Source: Dissophora ornata
Lineage: Eukaryota; Mortierellomycota; Mortierellomycetes; Mortierellales; Mortierellaceae
Assembly: GCA_025201705.1 (NCBI GenBank)
Contig: MU616601.1
Span: 1-64,000 of the forward strand
Length of the DNA: 64,000 bases
Direction: 5' to 3'
The position numbers were made by a program, and so were the translations under genes. Under the pieces are notes generated by a model. The model saw nothing but the letters and a program-made list of their open reading frames with translations. It was not told the DNA's origin and did not search any database. Positions 44,667-57,879 of this stretch are shown piece after piece (within the stretch, counting starts at the first letter, position 1; every line of letters starts with the position of its first letter).

Positions 44667-47600
44667 GCCATTGCTAATAAACCAACATTATATCAAAAAT
44701 ATATATTGGCATATTAAACAATGACCTCTTCGCATCAAAATACTGCAGTTTATAATGCCGGCGTGTCAGGCATACGCAATGTTTATGGGGCTTACAAATG
44801 AAGATCGAAGATTGGAAAAGACCATCGGATCACTAAAGTCAATGTTCCCACGATGCCAGTGGGGTTTGAATGAATCATAAAGTACAGTAGACCATTCTTA
44901 AGCATGTAATATGAGCCGCTTCATTAATGCGCGATTATGCGGCGCCGTCATTTTCCTACTAATGAGCATCACTCATACGCCAGCAGGGCAGGGGTACTTC
45001 CGTATGGCAACGCAGAAGCGGGTGGTCCGATGCGGGCATCAAGGGGCTAGTCTGATTGAGTGGAGGAGAGCCAGAAATGCCTCACGAGAATATTCCAGGA
45101 CTAGTCTCCGCTTGATGGCATTCGGCGGTCGTGGTGAAAGGCCGCAGAGAAACCTGATCTCGCGCTGGCAGGGAGATGAGATGAAAGCAGGTCAGATCTA
45201 AAAGGTTTGTTCATGTTCCCATGAGTAAACAGGGCACACTGATTTTGATGGAGGAATAGGATCGCGAGCCGAAATTTCCAGGACCTTGAATTCGGCGCGC
45301 TACGCCGAATTTACTCCAAAGAGAGAAATATGGCGCTTGCTCAAGACACAGGAGAACAAAAAGAATAATACATTCATGATCCATTCAACGAACCTTGTTT
45401 AATCAAACGATCACACCGGAAGGCGATCCGAGATATAGCCGAAGGTCTGTCACACAAACAATCAACATCAAACCAGAATAGGTGGAGAGCGCAACGGCAC
45501 CAACCACTTTGTCACTTTCCCGGGGAAACACTTTTCTCAGGCTTTCAGTCGTCAGATGTAAACGACTGATAAGTCTTCTACCATTTTTTTGTTTTTAACG
45601 AAAGACACTTCTCTTATTATTTGCTCATCTTCGATGATAAGTTATCCCTTCTCTCCAAAAGAGAGGAATTTCAACGGAAAGACGACGTGGTTGGATATTG
45701 TACTCCGCCAAAGGGTCCCGCGCCTTTTCAAGGTTGGCGCCCACTCGCACGCGTGCAGAGAGGAGCACCAACGAATAGGCGCTGTTCCGAGCGAGGGGGT
45801 TGACCTGAAAAGGAGTCACGGGAACATTTTGCGGGCACAGTGTCAAAGGGACTCTCTTCTGAGTCGGCTCAGGTACCGGGTGGACATGAGTAAGCCGGAC
45901 CTGACAGAGTCATTACCAATCACGCGGAATAAAGGTTAAGGACGTGTAGTGCGAATCCCAGGATTAATAATCTCCCAGTCTTGCGAGGAATTATAGTTCC
46001 CTATTTGACCGAGCATCTGTTTTTCAACTGTGCCAGAAATCAAGCGAACATCAAAAGTCCTATTCACTACCTCTTCCATTTGTCAGCGCGTAGAAACTAT
46101 GAGTGATGGAGAGATTCGCGTCTATCCTCTCTTTCCGACCGATTCTAATGGTTCCATTTTTCAATGTTGACATGAACAAGGCAACTGCGGCAGGAGAATG
46201 GCAGGATTTACTCTTTTGCTCGATCCTGTCTCCATATCTGGCATAGCATAAAAAAGAAGAACACCTCGTGTCCACCTGCTGATGGCACATCCTGTCCCAT
46301 GCCTTATGCCAAAATAAATTTTCAATCCCAGTAAGGGTTTCTAAACTTTCCAAAAGCGCCTCTCTGTGTCCAGGAATGCGTCCGATTCGCTCTCGTTTTG
46401 GGTTTGCCTTGGTCCGTTGCGTAAATGAACATGGACAACCTATTTCTTTACGGCTGTTATTTTCTTTTTGATTTGGGACTAGCCATTCACAGCACTCACT
46501 GTCCTTATTTTGGCAGGATTGGACATGGCTGAGATGTTGCGATGGGAGTCTTTTTTTATTTTTTCAAATAGAAACTGCAGAAATTTCTTTTCGCATACAT
46601 GTATGATAGTAAAAACACCTCACCTCTTTTCAACCTCCGGCCGGCATCTAATTTCAAAGAAGAATCTAATGCGTAACGTGCGCAAGAGAACAAGCGCCAG
46701 CGAATAACATGGTCGTCTGCTTTCCCATTTGCAGGCGTGTGATATTTTCCAAGGCTGTTGAAACACGCTTGCGACAGTGATCATTTGCTCTCCGTCTTTC
46801 CTATGTTTGTTCCTGGGACTGAGAGCTTCGCCGTACCTCATCGGCGCTATTCTCGTTCTCCGAGTTGTATAACTCGTTGTCATCGCACACCGTCCATGTG
46901 CCTCCTAGCAGAGGAAACTAAATCAACCATCGACAGTGCTACAGTGTGCGCCAATTACCCGTAGACCGCTAAGAAGCAGTGCTACAAGGAACACAACCGA
47001 ACACAAACGCGGCGACGATGGTATAAGCGCATTGAAAACAAACAAACAAACAAACAAACAAACAAAACAAAAAAATGGCGGACTTGGGAGTAAACTAAAG
47101 GACAAGGTGATTAATAGTTACTGCAACTGACAACTTGCCTAGCAAGCATAGAAGCGACCCGTTGCTGCTGTTAGTCACTATTCTCGAGAGGAGAAGACGG
47201 CATGGCGGTGACGCGGTTAGCCATTCCACTCCGCAAGCCAAGAGGTTAGACAGTTATATCGCAGAGCGAGAACCATCCGACGTCAATAAACCCCTTCAGT
47301 GGGCTGACGAAACCAGACAGGCGGCCAAGATATCAAGCAATAAAGGAGAGCGGATGGCGAGCTATTAGGGCTGAGGCATGGGGTTGTGTCCTCGAACATA
47401 CCGATCTTCCGTTGGCAGCAATGACGGCCAGGCAGTATATACTGCAAGAATCCCGGGGAGAGAAGGTCTATCCACGATCAACCGATCTGCTTCCTGGGTA
47501 ATGGAGGCTGTCATTGTTTTTTTTTTTGAAGTACAATCACGTTGTATTCAAACGCTAATTCCACATCCATATGCAATAATCATATTGCAATTCAGTCTGC

Positions 47601-47883
47601 GATACACAAATGTGAGCTTCCTGCGGCTGGTGAGCTGTCCAACCAACCAGAGGCAATGCCCACTTTTGGCCGAACCTTCTCATGAGCTCCCATCACACTT
47701 TAACTTCCCTCCTATCTCAGGAGGATAGGAGGCCTATAAAAGTGGCCACCTTCCCCGGAATCCCTTTTCTCTTTGTCCCAGTACCATCTCTCATCCACGC
47801 ACCCTACCTTCCTTCCTCTTCTACACCAAGAGAACAAAGGTCTCACCTCCATTCCCCTACGCCCATCCTCCTCGTTCCACAAC
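44667..47883. other. Gene-poor 3.2 kb region upstream of the OPT transporter
   Basis: No protein family, tRNA or rRNA recognised. A (CAAA)n microsatellite lies at about 47037-47065, and a small perfect hairpin (aattcggcg/cgccgaatt) near 45290-45312. The last 180 bp contain promoter-like elements listed separately. Short open frames are judged to be chance. Confidence 0.45.
47713..47742 (+). promoter_or_regulatory. Paired GATA motifs and TATA box of the OPT gene
   Basis: TATC at 47713-47716 and GATA at 47724-47727 form the arms of a palindrome (cctatc...gataggagg), followed at 47735-47742 by TATAAAAG, about 142 bp upstream of the OPT start codon. Fungal GATA factors control nitrogen and peptide uptake genes, so nitrogen regulation is plausible but inferred. 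Confidence 0.45.
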
Positions 47884-50168
47884 ATGTCCGAGCAGAAGGA
47901 AGAATACGTCAACGAGAAGGCGTATGCCGACGAGAAGCTCGATATCGAGCGCTCGTCTGTCATTCTCGAGGAAGAAGAGAACTCCCCCATTCCTGAGGTC
48001 GCTGCCATCGTCTCCAACAAGGATGACCCCAGCACCCCAGTCCTTACCTTCCGTTTCTGGGTCATGGCCGTCATCTTCTCCATCATCCTTTCCTTCTTCA
48101 ACCAGTTCTTGTAAGTCCTGTCGCTCTTACTCTGACTCCCGCACATCATCATGGCGTAGTTCCGTGCCTGTGTTTATTGACCCCATGGCAATGATTACTT
48201 ACCGTCACGACGATTTTCTCATCCGATAGTTGGTTCCGTACTACTCCAATGACCATCTCCACCCTGGTCATTCAGCTGTTGTCCTACCCCTTCGGTAAAT
48301 TCATGGCTAAGATCCTCCCTGCCGGTCGCCTCAACCCCGGCCCCTTCAACATCAAGGAGCATGTCTTGGTTGCCTTGACTGCCAACTGCGCTGGTGGTAC
48401 CGCCTATGCCGTTGATATTATCGTTATCCAAAAGGTCTTCTACCATCAAGATTTCGGCTTCGGAGCCAACTTCCTTCTCATCCTGTGCACCCAGATGTTG
48501 GGTTATGGTATGGCTGGTGTCCTCCGTCGCTACCTTGTTTACCCCGCTGCCATGATCTGGCCCGCCAACTTGGTGCAGGTTGCCCTTTTCAACACCCTTC
48601 ACCAGGATGAGGACCTTGCCCCCGGTCAGTGGACCCGATTCAGGTTCTTCTTGGTCGCCACCTTTGCCATGTTCTTGTACCAGTGGATTCCTGGTTTCCT
48701 CTTCCCTGTCGTCAGCTCCATTGCTTGGATCTGCTGGATCAAGCCCGACAACCTGGTTCTGTCCCAGCTTACCGGCGCTGGTGGTCTTGGATTTGGTGCC
48801 ATCTCCTTGGACTGGAACAACATTGTTGCCTTCTTGGGTTCCCCTTTGATCGTTCCCTGGTGGGCTCAGGTCAACATTGCCCTTGGTTTCTTCCTCATGG
48901 CTTGGGTCTTGGTCCCCATCGCCTACTACACCAACTTGTGGGAGGCTAAGAAGTTCCCCATTCTTACCTCGGGTCTATTCCGCGATAACGGCATGAAGTA
49001 CGTCACTACTCAGATTCTTACTGACAACGTCTTGGATGAGGCCAAGTATGAGGCCTATGGCCCTCTCCGCATCTCGACTTTCTTCGCTTTGACCTATGGT
49101 ATCGGTTTCGCTGGTCTCTCGTCCATGATCACTCACACCTGGTTGTACCACCGCCACAAGTTGGTTGCCCAGTGGAAGCAGTCTCGTGACCACGCCGAGG
49201 ATATCCACCACAAGCTCATGCAGGCCTACCCCGAGGTTCCTGACTGGTGGTATGCAAGTCTCTTCGTTATCATGGCCATCGTTGCCATCATTACTTGTGA
49301 GATTTGGGACTACAAGCTCCCTTGGTGGGGCGTCATCTTGGCCATTGCTTTGGCTGCTGTCTTCTCACTCCCCGTGGGTCTCATTCAGGCTATCACCAAC
49401 CAGCAGCCCGGTCTTAACATTATTACCGAGTACGTTATTGGTTACATCCTCCCTGGTCACCCCATTGCCAACGTTACTTTCAAGACCCTCGGTTACATTT
49501 CCATGGCCCAAGCTATGACTTTCACCTCCGATCTTAAGCTCGGTCACTACATGAAGGTTCCTCCACGCGCCATGTTCTGGGCCCAGCTCCTCGGAACCAT
49601 CATTGCCGGTCTTGTTAACTTGTTGACTGCCAACTGGCTCTTGTCTTCCCAGAAAGACGTCTGCACGTCCGAAAACAAGCTCTTCAGCTGCCCCTCCGCT
49701 ACGACTTTCTATTCCGCCTCAGTCATCTGGGGAGTCATCTCGCCCAACCGTATGTTCGGTTCTTCATCCATGTACAACGCGATCAACTATTTCTTCTTGA
49801 TTGGTTTCGTCCTCCCCATTCCATTCTACTACCTCAAGAAGGCCTTCCCCAATGGTTGGTTGGAGTATGTCCACATCCCTGTGTTGTTGTCTGCCACCGG
49901 TATGATGCCTCCCGCCCAGGCTTACCACTACACCAACTGGTTGGCTCTTGGTTTTGCCTTCCAGTACTTTGCCCGCCGTTACCACCCCGAGTGGCATTTG
50001 CGTTTCACTTACGTCTTGTCAGCTGCCTTTGACTCTGGCGTTGCCTTCATGGTCCTGTTGTCGTTCTTCATCTTCACCATTCGCGACGCCAACATGCCCG
50101 ATTGGTGGGGTACCCGCGGCGACCTGTGCCCTCTGGAGAAGCATCCATACTACGCTCCCACTCCTTAA
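47884..50168 (+). CDS. Oligopeptide transporter, OPT family
   Basis: Two exons, 47884-48110 and 48230-50168, 721 residues. Proton-coupled importer of tetra/pentapeptides (or glutathione/metal-siderophore conjugates in some clades) at the plasma membrane. The acidic N-terminus is followed by about 14-16 hydrophobic segments. OPT signatures: QLLSYPFGKFMAKILP, LNPGPFNIKEHV, KLPWWG, the MKVPPRAMFWAQLLGT block and a conserved RDANMPDWWG end. The intron interrupts NQFFWFRTTP. Codon use is strongly biased to C/G-ending codons (for example TTC, ATC, GTC), stronger than in neighbouring genes except URA2, suggesting high expression. A TATA box and paired GATA motifs lie upstream. Confidence 0.95.
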
Positions 50169-51806
50169 AAAAATAATGATCGCAGTGTGTGCGAGAGTGA
50201 AGGAAAATCACCCAATATGTAGTATTTTTTTGTCATTCCCATTAAAAATATACCTGTAATAATTATCATCTTATATTTGAACGAATGCTGTGCTTGAAGG
50301 TGATTATGGATGTGCTGTGCGGACTTCAAATTTGCAAGCAAATTTCGATAATGCTGGAGAAATGTGTGATACGGTGGCGAGGGAGAGGATAAGGCGTCTT
50401 GAATCGATGCTGCTGTGCTGGGGAGTGATCTGTGGGGCAACGACCCAAGGTTTGGAAGGCGACCGGTTGCTTGCTGTGTGTAAAGATGATTAGAATGACT
50501 AGAGAGAGCGTATGGGGTTGAAACCATAAAGATAGGCAAGTGCTAAGTAGATGTGGTTGATATATTCTTGGCAAATGATGAATAAAGGTGTTCGTTGTTT
50601 GAATAAGATATGTGCATAGCGAGGAATGGAAGATGGGTGTAGAGTATCAGTCCTTAGATTGTGCGTTGGCTGAGTCCCTTTTATAAAGAAAAAAGACGGT
50701 GTTAGCGTTACAGTCGCGGCACTGAGATCCGTGGTGTCTTGACTAAAAAGTTATCAATCCATAGACGGTGGAGTAGATCGGTAGCACATCCGAATATTCC
50801 GGATCGTCAGAAGAAATTGAGAGCACAAATCCCCGGTTATACCATCCATAAATATCCAAACATCCATTTCACGCTAACGATAACACCATTTTGAGTCAGG
50901 ACTTCGGCATTTACTTTCATAACAGATCACAAAAGGAAAAGACCTACACATCATGTACAGCAATACGCTTGGAAGAAGTTTTATTTAAAGTCAAAGGACA
51001 AGCATGGGTAAAAATGACCTAAACCTAATTAGTGAATCGGACAGAAACATCCATGTTTGGCGCGGATATTGGTCACCGTGGCATTTTATCCGGATGCAAG
51101 AACATTTTCATAATTCCGTTCCAAAAAGGATATGTTCAACATGGCTAAACACATCTTTAATGCTTTAGAATACCACACCTCGGGGGGCGAAGTGTTCCCA
51201 CTTCATTCTTCTCTTTCTTTCACAAAAAAAAAAAAAAAAAACAAAGGCGAAGGCGAAAGAAAGAAAGAAAGAAAGAAATAACGCCTGAAGTCACGTAGCC
51301 GACAGAGTATGCGTTTGAAATACGTCGCAGGTTGTTTTAAAGCCCAGATACGCGGATACATAGTCAATTACATGAAGCAACGTTCGAAAGCGACCTTACC
51401 TCATTTGAACATGACCATAGTTTTGAAGGAAGTAGCACACTTGAAGATCGGGAGAATCACGCTGCACATAAAATTTCAGCGCTCATTATCCGTATTGCAA
51501 ATCCGCGCTGCAATGTATCCTGTAGTCCTGTGCGTCTACTTTTTACACTCTGCGAGCTCTGGACGTCCCTCTGCCACTATTGTTGGTGGCGCGGAAACTC
51601 AGTAGGAAATAGCGCACGTGACCATGAAGCGCGAAACTTAAAGAAAACACGACAAAACGTTGAGCATCGCATTGCCTCTCACATTTCAGGAACATCGACA
51701 GTACAAAGGAACTACACAGAATCAGTAGACGAGGCCAAGTACCTTGGTTACTTATGCCCTCAATAGTTCATCCATTTTAACGCACATAAGCTCTGCGGTC
51801 AACAGG
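50169..51806. other. Intergenic, 1.6 kb
   Basis: OPT 3' flank with A-rich poly(A)-signal-like stretches, an A-run with adjacent (GAAA)n tract around 51222-51280, and the NUF2 upstream region. An open frame at 50290-50493 and others lack protein character. Confidence 0.4.
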
Positions 51807-53704
51807 ATGAATAACTTTCGCCAATCATTAATGGGCCGCCCATCCTTGGCGGGTCGTCAGTCATTTGCTGGTCGGCAATCTTTAATGGGCAGGTCAGGAT
51901 CCAGCATCCCTAGACCCACCGGCAGTACCAATTCCAATTCGAAACTCAACGCGAGCGACCTCCACCTTCCGCGTTCTGCCAAGGAAGTCTATCATTTTCC
52001 ATTACTCAAACTTGAGGCGATCGTCTCGTGTTTGAAGGACGTGGAGGTCTCGTCGACAGAGGATGAACTGGCGAGACCGACTCCACAAAAGATGCTGCTC
52101 GTCTATGAGACCTTTCTGGATATTGTCACTGGAAAATTGAGGGATGATTGCATACTGGACGATATTCAGAGCATGGATATCACAGCATATCCGGTACTGC
52201 GAAAAATTTTAACGCTTTGTTGGTTCTTCATTTTCGTTTGCATTTACTGAAGCTAACCTTGTCTGCCTTTTATTATCATCTGTAGGAATTCTTGATTGAT
52301 GGTGTCCGGTTCTATGTATTCTTGTACCAACTGTAAGAACCCCAGGGAACAAATTATGGAAATGTTAAAACTTGTGTGTCTCCATTGCGATCGTGTTCCG
52401 GAGACATAACACTAGTATTGACTTCGTCTTACGATTTTGTTCTCTCCTCAAAGGGCAGGCATGATGCACGAAGTCGGCGTATCGGACTTCACTTCAAGGG
52501 ACATGACAAAGCCCGAGGCAGAGCGTGTCCGCCGGGTACTCAGTGCGGTGATCAACTTTGCAAAGTTCAAAGAGGATCGACAAGGATTCTTCCTGGATGA
52601 GTTAAAGGCGACTGAGGACATAGTGATGGCCATCGAAAATAGCGACAGAGAGCATGAGTACCTAACAATGGAGCTCGAGACACTCAAGTACGTATAATAC
52701 AACAGGAGTGAGGACGAAATCAAGCACTCCTATGCTGAATACTTTGCTTTCCATTTCTGAATTTGTTTTTATTAGGCAAAGGAAACTTGCACAGGAGCCA
52801 AAGGTGGAGGAGCAAAAAGCTATCAATCAGCATTTGGATGCAGAGCTAGAGGTGTACAAGAAGCGGGAATTTGAAACGAAGAAGCAAAAGGATGAAGTTA
52901 TCAAAGAGAGAATGGCCTTGAGTGAACGACACGTAAGAAGCCTGTTTCTTTGTTTCTCGTAATGCTTTTTGCGAATTATGGAGAGTATCAGCACATTTCC
53001 ACGACCAGCCAACTGACTTGCTAATTACGTCCGCGTGTGCTCTCTTTTCCATTCTACAGAAAGAGCTTACTACTGCTCTGGAAAAAGCAACAAAAGATCT
53101 CACCGCGCTCCAGGCGCAACGGGTGGATGTTCCTGAGACCCTTGAACAGGATCTTGTTCAAATCCCGCAATCTATCTTCTCGGTTCAGACACAAATCGAC
53201 CAACATCGAAAACAGTCTCAAGGCCGGTATGCGGATGTTGAGCGTATGGAATCCGTGCCGAGGGATCTGGCGATGGTCCTGGAGGTGATGCACGATACAA
53301 TGGCCCTACTAGATAACTCACAAAGGGATGCATCGGGGGTGGATTCAGTCAAGTCGCAGATCGAAAGAGAGAGTCTGACGGTGTCGACATGCAAGACAAG
53401 GCTGGATCAAAATGAGAGACAAACCAAAAATTTGGAAGAAAAATCGGCGAGTTTGATGAGGACTCAACAGTCCAGACGCACGCAACAGGAGATGGAGAGT
53501 ATGGAACAGGAGAAGAGTCGCCAAGAGGCTGAAGAGAAGCTGATGGAGAGTCGGCGGGCACTAGAGGAGGCACGGCGGAGGCAGGTAGAGATCATACAAA
53601 GAGAAGAAAAGTGGGCGCAGGAAGTGGCGGCGGCGATGGAGAACCTGAAGCATCAGTTTGAGTGCTATGGGACAGAGGTTCTGCAGGCACTGCGAACGAA
53701 CTGA
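51807..53704 (+). CDS. NUF2: Kinetochore protein NUF2 (NDC80 complex)
   Basis: Five exons: 51807-52193, 52286-52332, 52454-52687, 52776-52932 and 53060-53704, 489 residues. Nuf2 pairs with Ndc80 to form the outer-kinetochore microtubule-binding rod. The calponin-homology-like N-terminal domain is recognised by YHFPLLKLEAIVSCLKDV, DGVRFYVFLYQLAGMMHEVG and DFTSRDMTKPEAERVRRVLS. The rest (from about residue 220) is continuous coiled coil rich in Glu, Lys, Gln and Arg. The extreme N-terminus is Arg/Ser/Gly-rich with a degenerate repeat (SLMGRPSLAGRQSFAGRQ), a basic tail that could contact microtubules or be phosphorylated. The ATG at 51807 is the first in frame after a plausible acceptor; a short upstream exon is not excluded. 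Confidence 0.9.
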
Positions 53705-53841
53705 GTTATCTCATATTTCATTATCCTGAATATTGTATTTTAATTAATTAAAAGAGAATTTATTACTATTATCATTATCATTATCATGTTGAATATTCTG
53801 TAATAACAACCAGTCCCAACAAGGAGAAGACCAAGTTTTGA

Positions 53842-56800
53842 TTACAAGCGCTGCTTGCCCTTGTTGCTAGAGCTGCGGCGACCCATCAAACGGCGAAAGA
53901 ATCCACCGCTGCTGTGGTGGCGCTGAGCGCTAGCATGGGTTTGGCCGTTTTGCGTTTGTGCATTGGGAGCCGGGGTCGTCTGCTGCTGGATAGTGACGTC
54001 CTCATTGACATCACCACTGTAGAAAGTGGTAGTTGTAGTGGTCTTCATCCAGACAACATCCTCGCCGGGCTTGACCTGAGGAACGGGGCCGCTGTAAGAG
54101 ACGGGGATGGCGGAAGCGACGCGGTTAGCAGAATCGATGTGGCGATTCGTGATCCCACCAGAAGAGTCAGTGGCGCTGATAGGAGTGATATTGTTGCTGT
54201 TATGGGAGTTCATAGCAGCAACACCAACCACCGCAGCGCCAGTGGCAGTAGCAGCAGCAGCAGGCATGGCGGAGCTAGGCTTCATCGTGGCCGTGGCCGT
54301 GGGTGTGTTGCTCACCGTAGTAGTCGTAGTGGGCTTGCTGATGTTGGCAGCTGGAGCTGAAGCTGTGTTGACCACAGGAGTAGTAGTCGTTGGCTTGCTG
54401 ATGTTAGTAGCTGGTGTTGAAGGTGTGTTAATAGCAGGGGTGGTAGTCGTGGGCTTGCTCACGTTCGTAGCTGTATTGGTCTTTGTCGCTTCCTTGACAC
54501 CGATAGCGGCGGCGGTCGTCGCGGCAGCTGCAGCAGCGGGGGCAGCGATCTTCTCGCCCATAGGAAGAATTGTCTTCGGGTCAGTCAACTTCAAATCCCT
54601 GGGATCCGCAGGGCCATATTCGGATGGAAGATGTGCCACCTCCTTGACGTTCTCCGTTTGAGTGCGCCTCTGGGTCTCAGCAGTAATTGGAATTGTTTGA
54701 TTGTCGGTTAAGGGACGAAGAGTCTTAGGGTCAGTGAAGTTCAAAGCCGTGGGATTGGCAGTTTCAGTTGCCATAGCGGTGGTGTTGGTAGTCTTAGGAG
54801 CCTGAACATCGGCACTATGGGAAGGCTTAACTGCCGTGGCAGCACCTGCAGCAGCGCCAGCGGCAATCTTCTCACCCATGGGACGAAGAGTCCTTGGGTC
54901 AGTCAAGTTTAAGTCCTTGGGATCAGCGGGACCGTATTCCGATGGGAGATGCAAAATATCCTTGATTTTCTCGGTCAAAGGACGCTTGTAAGTCTTGGCA
55001 GGGACAGGAATAGTTCGAACATCGGTTACGGGCCGGAGAGTCTTGGGGTCTGTGAAGTTCAACGTCGCGGGACTGGCAGTTCCAGTTGCCATAGCGGTGG
55101 TGTTGGCAGCCTCAGGAGCCTGAGCGTCGGCGCGATGGGAAGACTTGGCTGCGGTGGCAGCACCTGCAATGGTGGCACCTGCTACAGCGCCAGCGGCAAT
55201 CTTCTCACCCATGGGACGGAGAGTCCTCGGGTCAGTCAAGTTTAAGTCCTTGGGATCAGCGGGACCGTATTCCGATGGGAGATGCAAAACATCCTTGACT
55301 TTCTCGGTCAAAGGACGCTTGTAAGTCTCGGCAGGGACAGGGATGGTTCGAACGTCGGTCACAGGCCGGAGAGTCTTGGGGTCTGTGAAAGTCAACGAGT
55401 TGGTGTCATGCATGCCCAAAGCATCCTTGATTTTCTCACCCAAGGTGCGATGAGTCTCTGTTGTGTTCTGAGCAGAGCTGGCCAGAGCACCAGCTGCGGT
55501 AGCAGCAGCAACAGCGGCAGGGGCAGCTGTACTGCGTTCGTTTCCCATGTATCTTGTGTCAAATTTGGGCGCGGATGCGGCAGTAGTGGTCTTCTGGCGC
55601 GTATCGTCGACAGGCTTGACAACGAGGCGACGAATGTCACCAGTAGGAGTAGAGTCAGAAGAGGTAGTGCCAGTAGGCACAGAGGTAGCGCGCTCTCCAG
55701 CTGATGAAAGCATAGTCGTGTCAACGACTCCCTTGTTGTGAGGCATCGTCATCTTAGATCCCATATAGGCGCCTGCGCCTGCAGCTGCAGCCACAGGGGC
55801 TCCAGTCTTGAAGGCGTCTTCGTAGGGGTGATGTGGGAAATGCTCAAGGTACTCCTCAGGAACGTACTCCTGGACTTCATAGATTTGTGGAGGAGCAGAA
55901 TACGTGGCAATGGTCGTGGTGTTGTGTCTAATCGGTAGCAAGTGCTCATGTCCAACCTTCATACCGGCAGCCTTGGTAGCATATTCTTGCTGGTTCAACA
56001 AGACCTTGGCGTTCGTCATGGCGTACTGGTGAGAGCTATCCTTGGGGATCGCGTGATGTTTGATGTGGAAAATCTCCTCAACTCGATCCACTATAGATGC
56101 CGTATGAGGAGTGGGAGATCTGTATGTGGCAGCTGATTTACCAGCAGCAGTAGTGCCGATCGTAGCGGCAACAGCTTTGGGATCCATACTGCTGTCGCTC
56201 AAGATATCCGAGGGTGGCTGTGCAATCGGGATGCGCTTCACCTCAGAGGTGTCCGACGTGGGTTGGTAATGATTTCCAAGAGCGGTAGCACCTAGACCAG
56301 TAGCAGCCGCCCCGGCGGCCGCACCAGTACCAAAGCGACCAGCGCGGCTATCAGATGGAGTGGAAACATTACCCTATGAAGCGCCAGATGTACACGTGCT
56401 CATTAGACGACATGAACACAACCAGCAGTGTGTCTCTGTAGTTACATTTTTCAAAGACTGGTTCAAAACTTACACTCATATTATATTGTGTCAAAGGTTT
56501 CTTCATCGGAATCTGGGTTGCATCTTCATCAGGAAGGCGATCCATGGGGCCAATAGGCTTAATTGCGCTCGTCTGTTCGGAGAATTCGTGATTTTCCCTG
56601 GCTCCACCGCTCCCGATCGCAGACTGGTTCGAGATTGGAAGGAATTTGTCTTTGACATCATAGTGACCATAGTCATCGTTTCCGTCATTATGATTGATCA
56701 ACTTCTTGGCCGCAGCAATTACCGTGGCTCCGGCAGCAGCAGCACCTGTAGTCGCAGTCGTGGCTTTAGCCTTGACCGTATTAGACAAGCAGGGTTGCTC

Positions 56801-57034
56801 GATATTTTGGCTGTCATTGGACATGGCGGCTCCTCCCACGGTGGGACCGGCCACCTCGAAGGAAGATCCGAAGGGATTAGTTACATTGGTCGCCCTCATG
56901 GATGCGGCTGCGGGGGTCCCACGAGTAACAGAGGTATTCTGGCCACTGTCGATCAAGTTGCTGTAAGTAGAGGCGTGGGCTGTGTTGGTTTTGAACCCGC
57001 CGGGCATGCTGAGTTTATCCTCGTCTCGTTGCAT
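53842..57034 (-). CDS. Large Ala/Thr-rich protein with tandem ~110-residue repeats, family unrecognised
   Basis: Two exons, 57034-56474 and 56373-53842, about 1030 residues. No signal peptide or clear membrane anchor; several Ala/Gly-rich stretches (GAAAAGATVIAAAKKL, VAAAAGAGAYMGSKM) are weakly hydrophobic. A central block (HIKHHAIPKDSSHQYAMTNA and YEVQEYVPEEYLEHFPHHPY) looks structured. The C-terminal half has three tandem repeats, each opening with a TDPKTLRP motif and containing LHLPSEYGPADP and MGEKIAA, then a shorter threefold repeat of about 19 residues (NISKPTTTT...). It ends in a basic tail (RRLMGRRSSSNKGKQRL). Function unknown; a structural, cell-cortex or organelle-associated scaffold is possible but unsupported. 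Confidence 0.75.
54420..55400. repeat. Three tandem 318-336-bp coding repeats
   Basis: Inside the Ala/Thr-rich gene, the sequence encoding TDPKTLRP recurs near 55390, 55055 and 54737 (minus strand), giving unit lengths of roughly 335 and 318 bp. The two left-hand protein units (nearest the N-terminus) are nearly identical over most of their length. The third is diverged (LTDNQTIPITAETQ for VTDVRTIPVPA). Recent duplication of the first two units is likely. Confidence 0.85.
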
Positions 57035-57879
57035 GTTGATCGGGCTGTTGCGCTTTTGAGAGATTTACAAGTTAGGATTAAGGAGGTTTGGGGTTAATGG
57101 TAAAGTATTACAAAGGTTATTTGCAAGGGAGATTATGGCGCTGAAAGCGATGGGAGGGAGAGGAAGTTGGTGGTGAAAAAAAAAGAAGAATAAAAACTGA
57201 GCAGCTGGGACTCCTTGGCTCATTGAAATACGCTTTCGACACTGGCAGATGTCCCGCCTCCTATGCATTTGATAAAGACGCCAGTGTCTCAGACACTTTT
57301 TTTTTTCTTCTTTTTACACGACCTTATTCCCATTGCATCTGAACATCTGAACAACTGAACGCGGTCAGGTAAGACACCGAGGTGTTTCATTAAAAGATTA
57401 AAAGATTTCATTGGCTGTACAGAACGCGCCTTTTCTGGCTGGAGCCATTAAGAAGCACTGGAGAGCATGTGTGCGCTTTGCACAACACAGGGGAGCAACG
57501 CTGTTGGTGGCAAACCAATTATGCGGCGAGCAGAGCTCATCAGTACTGTTTATGACATCTTTTTGAACCACATCGTAGACAGGTAAGCTCTATACACGCG
57601 CTTGTCCATTTATCTATGCATGAATGTCTCGCTGCTCCCAGAGCGGATATGTCTATGATGAAGCCCAACCGACACCCGCTCTCTGCATGCTAACGGATAT
57701 TCATCATGTGCGCATGGTGCCAAAAAAAAAAAAAACGATGTGCGAGATCACATGACCTTGCAGTCTGTGGAGACTCGCAGTCTGCGCTTCTCATGGTCAT
57801 GTCTGCAACTGGTCAACTTTTCGGCATTAGATCCTCTTTTATTAACAATCTACATCACCAACACTCAAAGTTCACTAAA
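57035..57879. other. Divergent intergenic region
   Basis: Shared upstream region between the repeat protein (minus) and the cytochrome b5-domain gene (plus). It has A/T runs around 57175-57200, 57298-57320 and 57722-57735, with no gene or RNA recognised. Confidence 0.4.

Noticed and set aside
44911..45201. Plus-strand open frame of 96 codons starting with a hydrophobic stretch
   Set aside because: Weak signal-like start only; the remainder is Arg-rich and unpatterned, with no splice-consistent extension.
45285..45315. Small hairpin aattcggcg/cgccgaatt as a possible terminator or RNA element
   Set aside because: A nine-base stem alone in eukaryotic intergenic DNA is expected by chance over 64 kb; no other RNA-gene features.
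53914..55704. Several plus-strand Ser/Gly/Val-rich open frames
   Set aside because: Antisense shadows of the repetitive Ala/Thr-rich gene; their apparent repeats mirror its codons.
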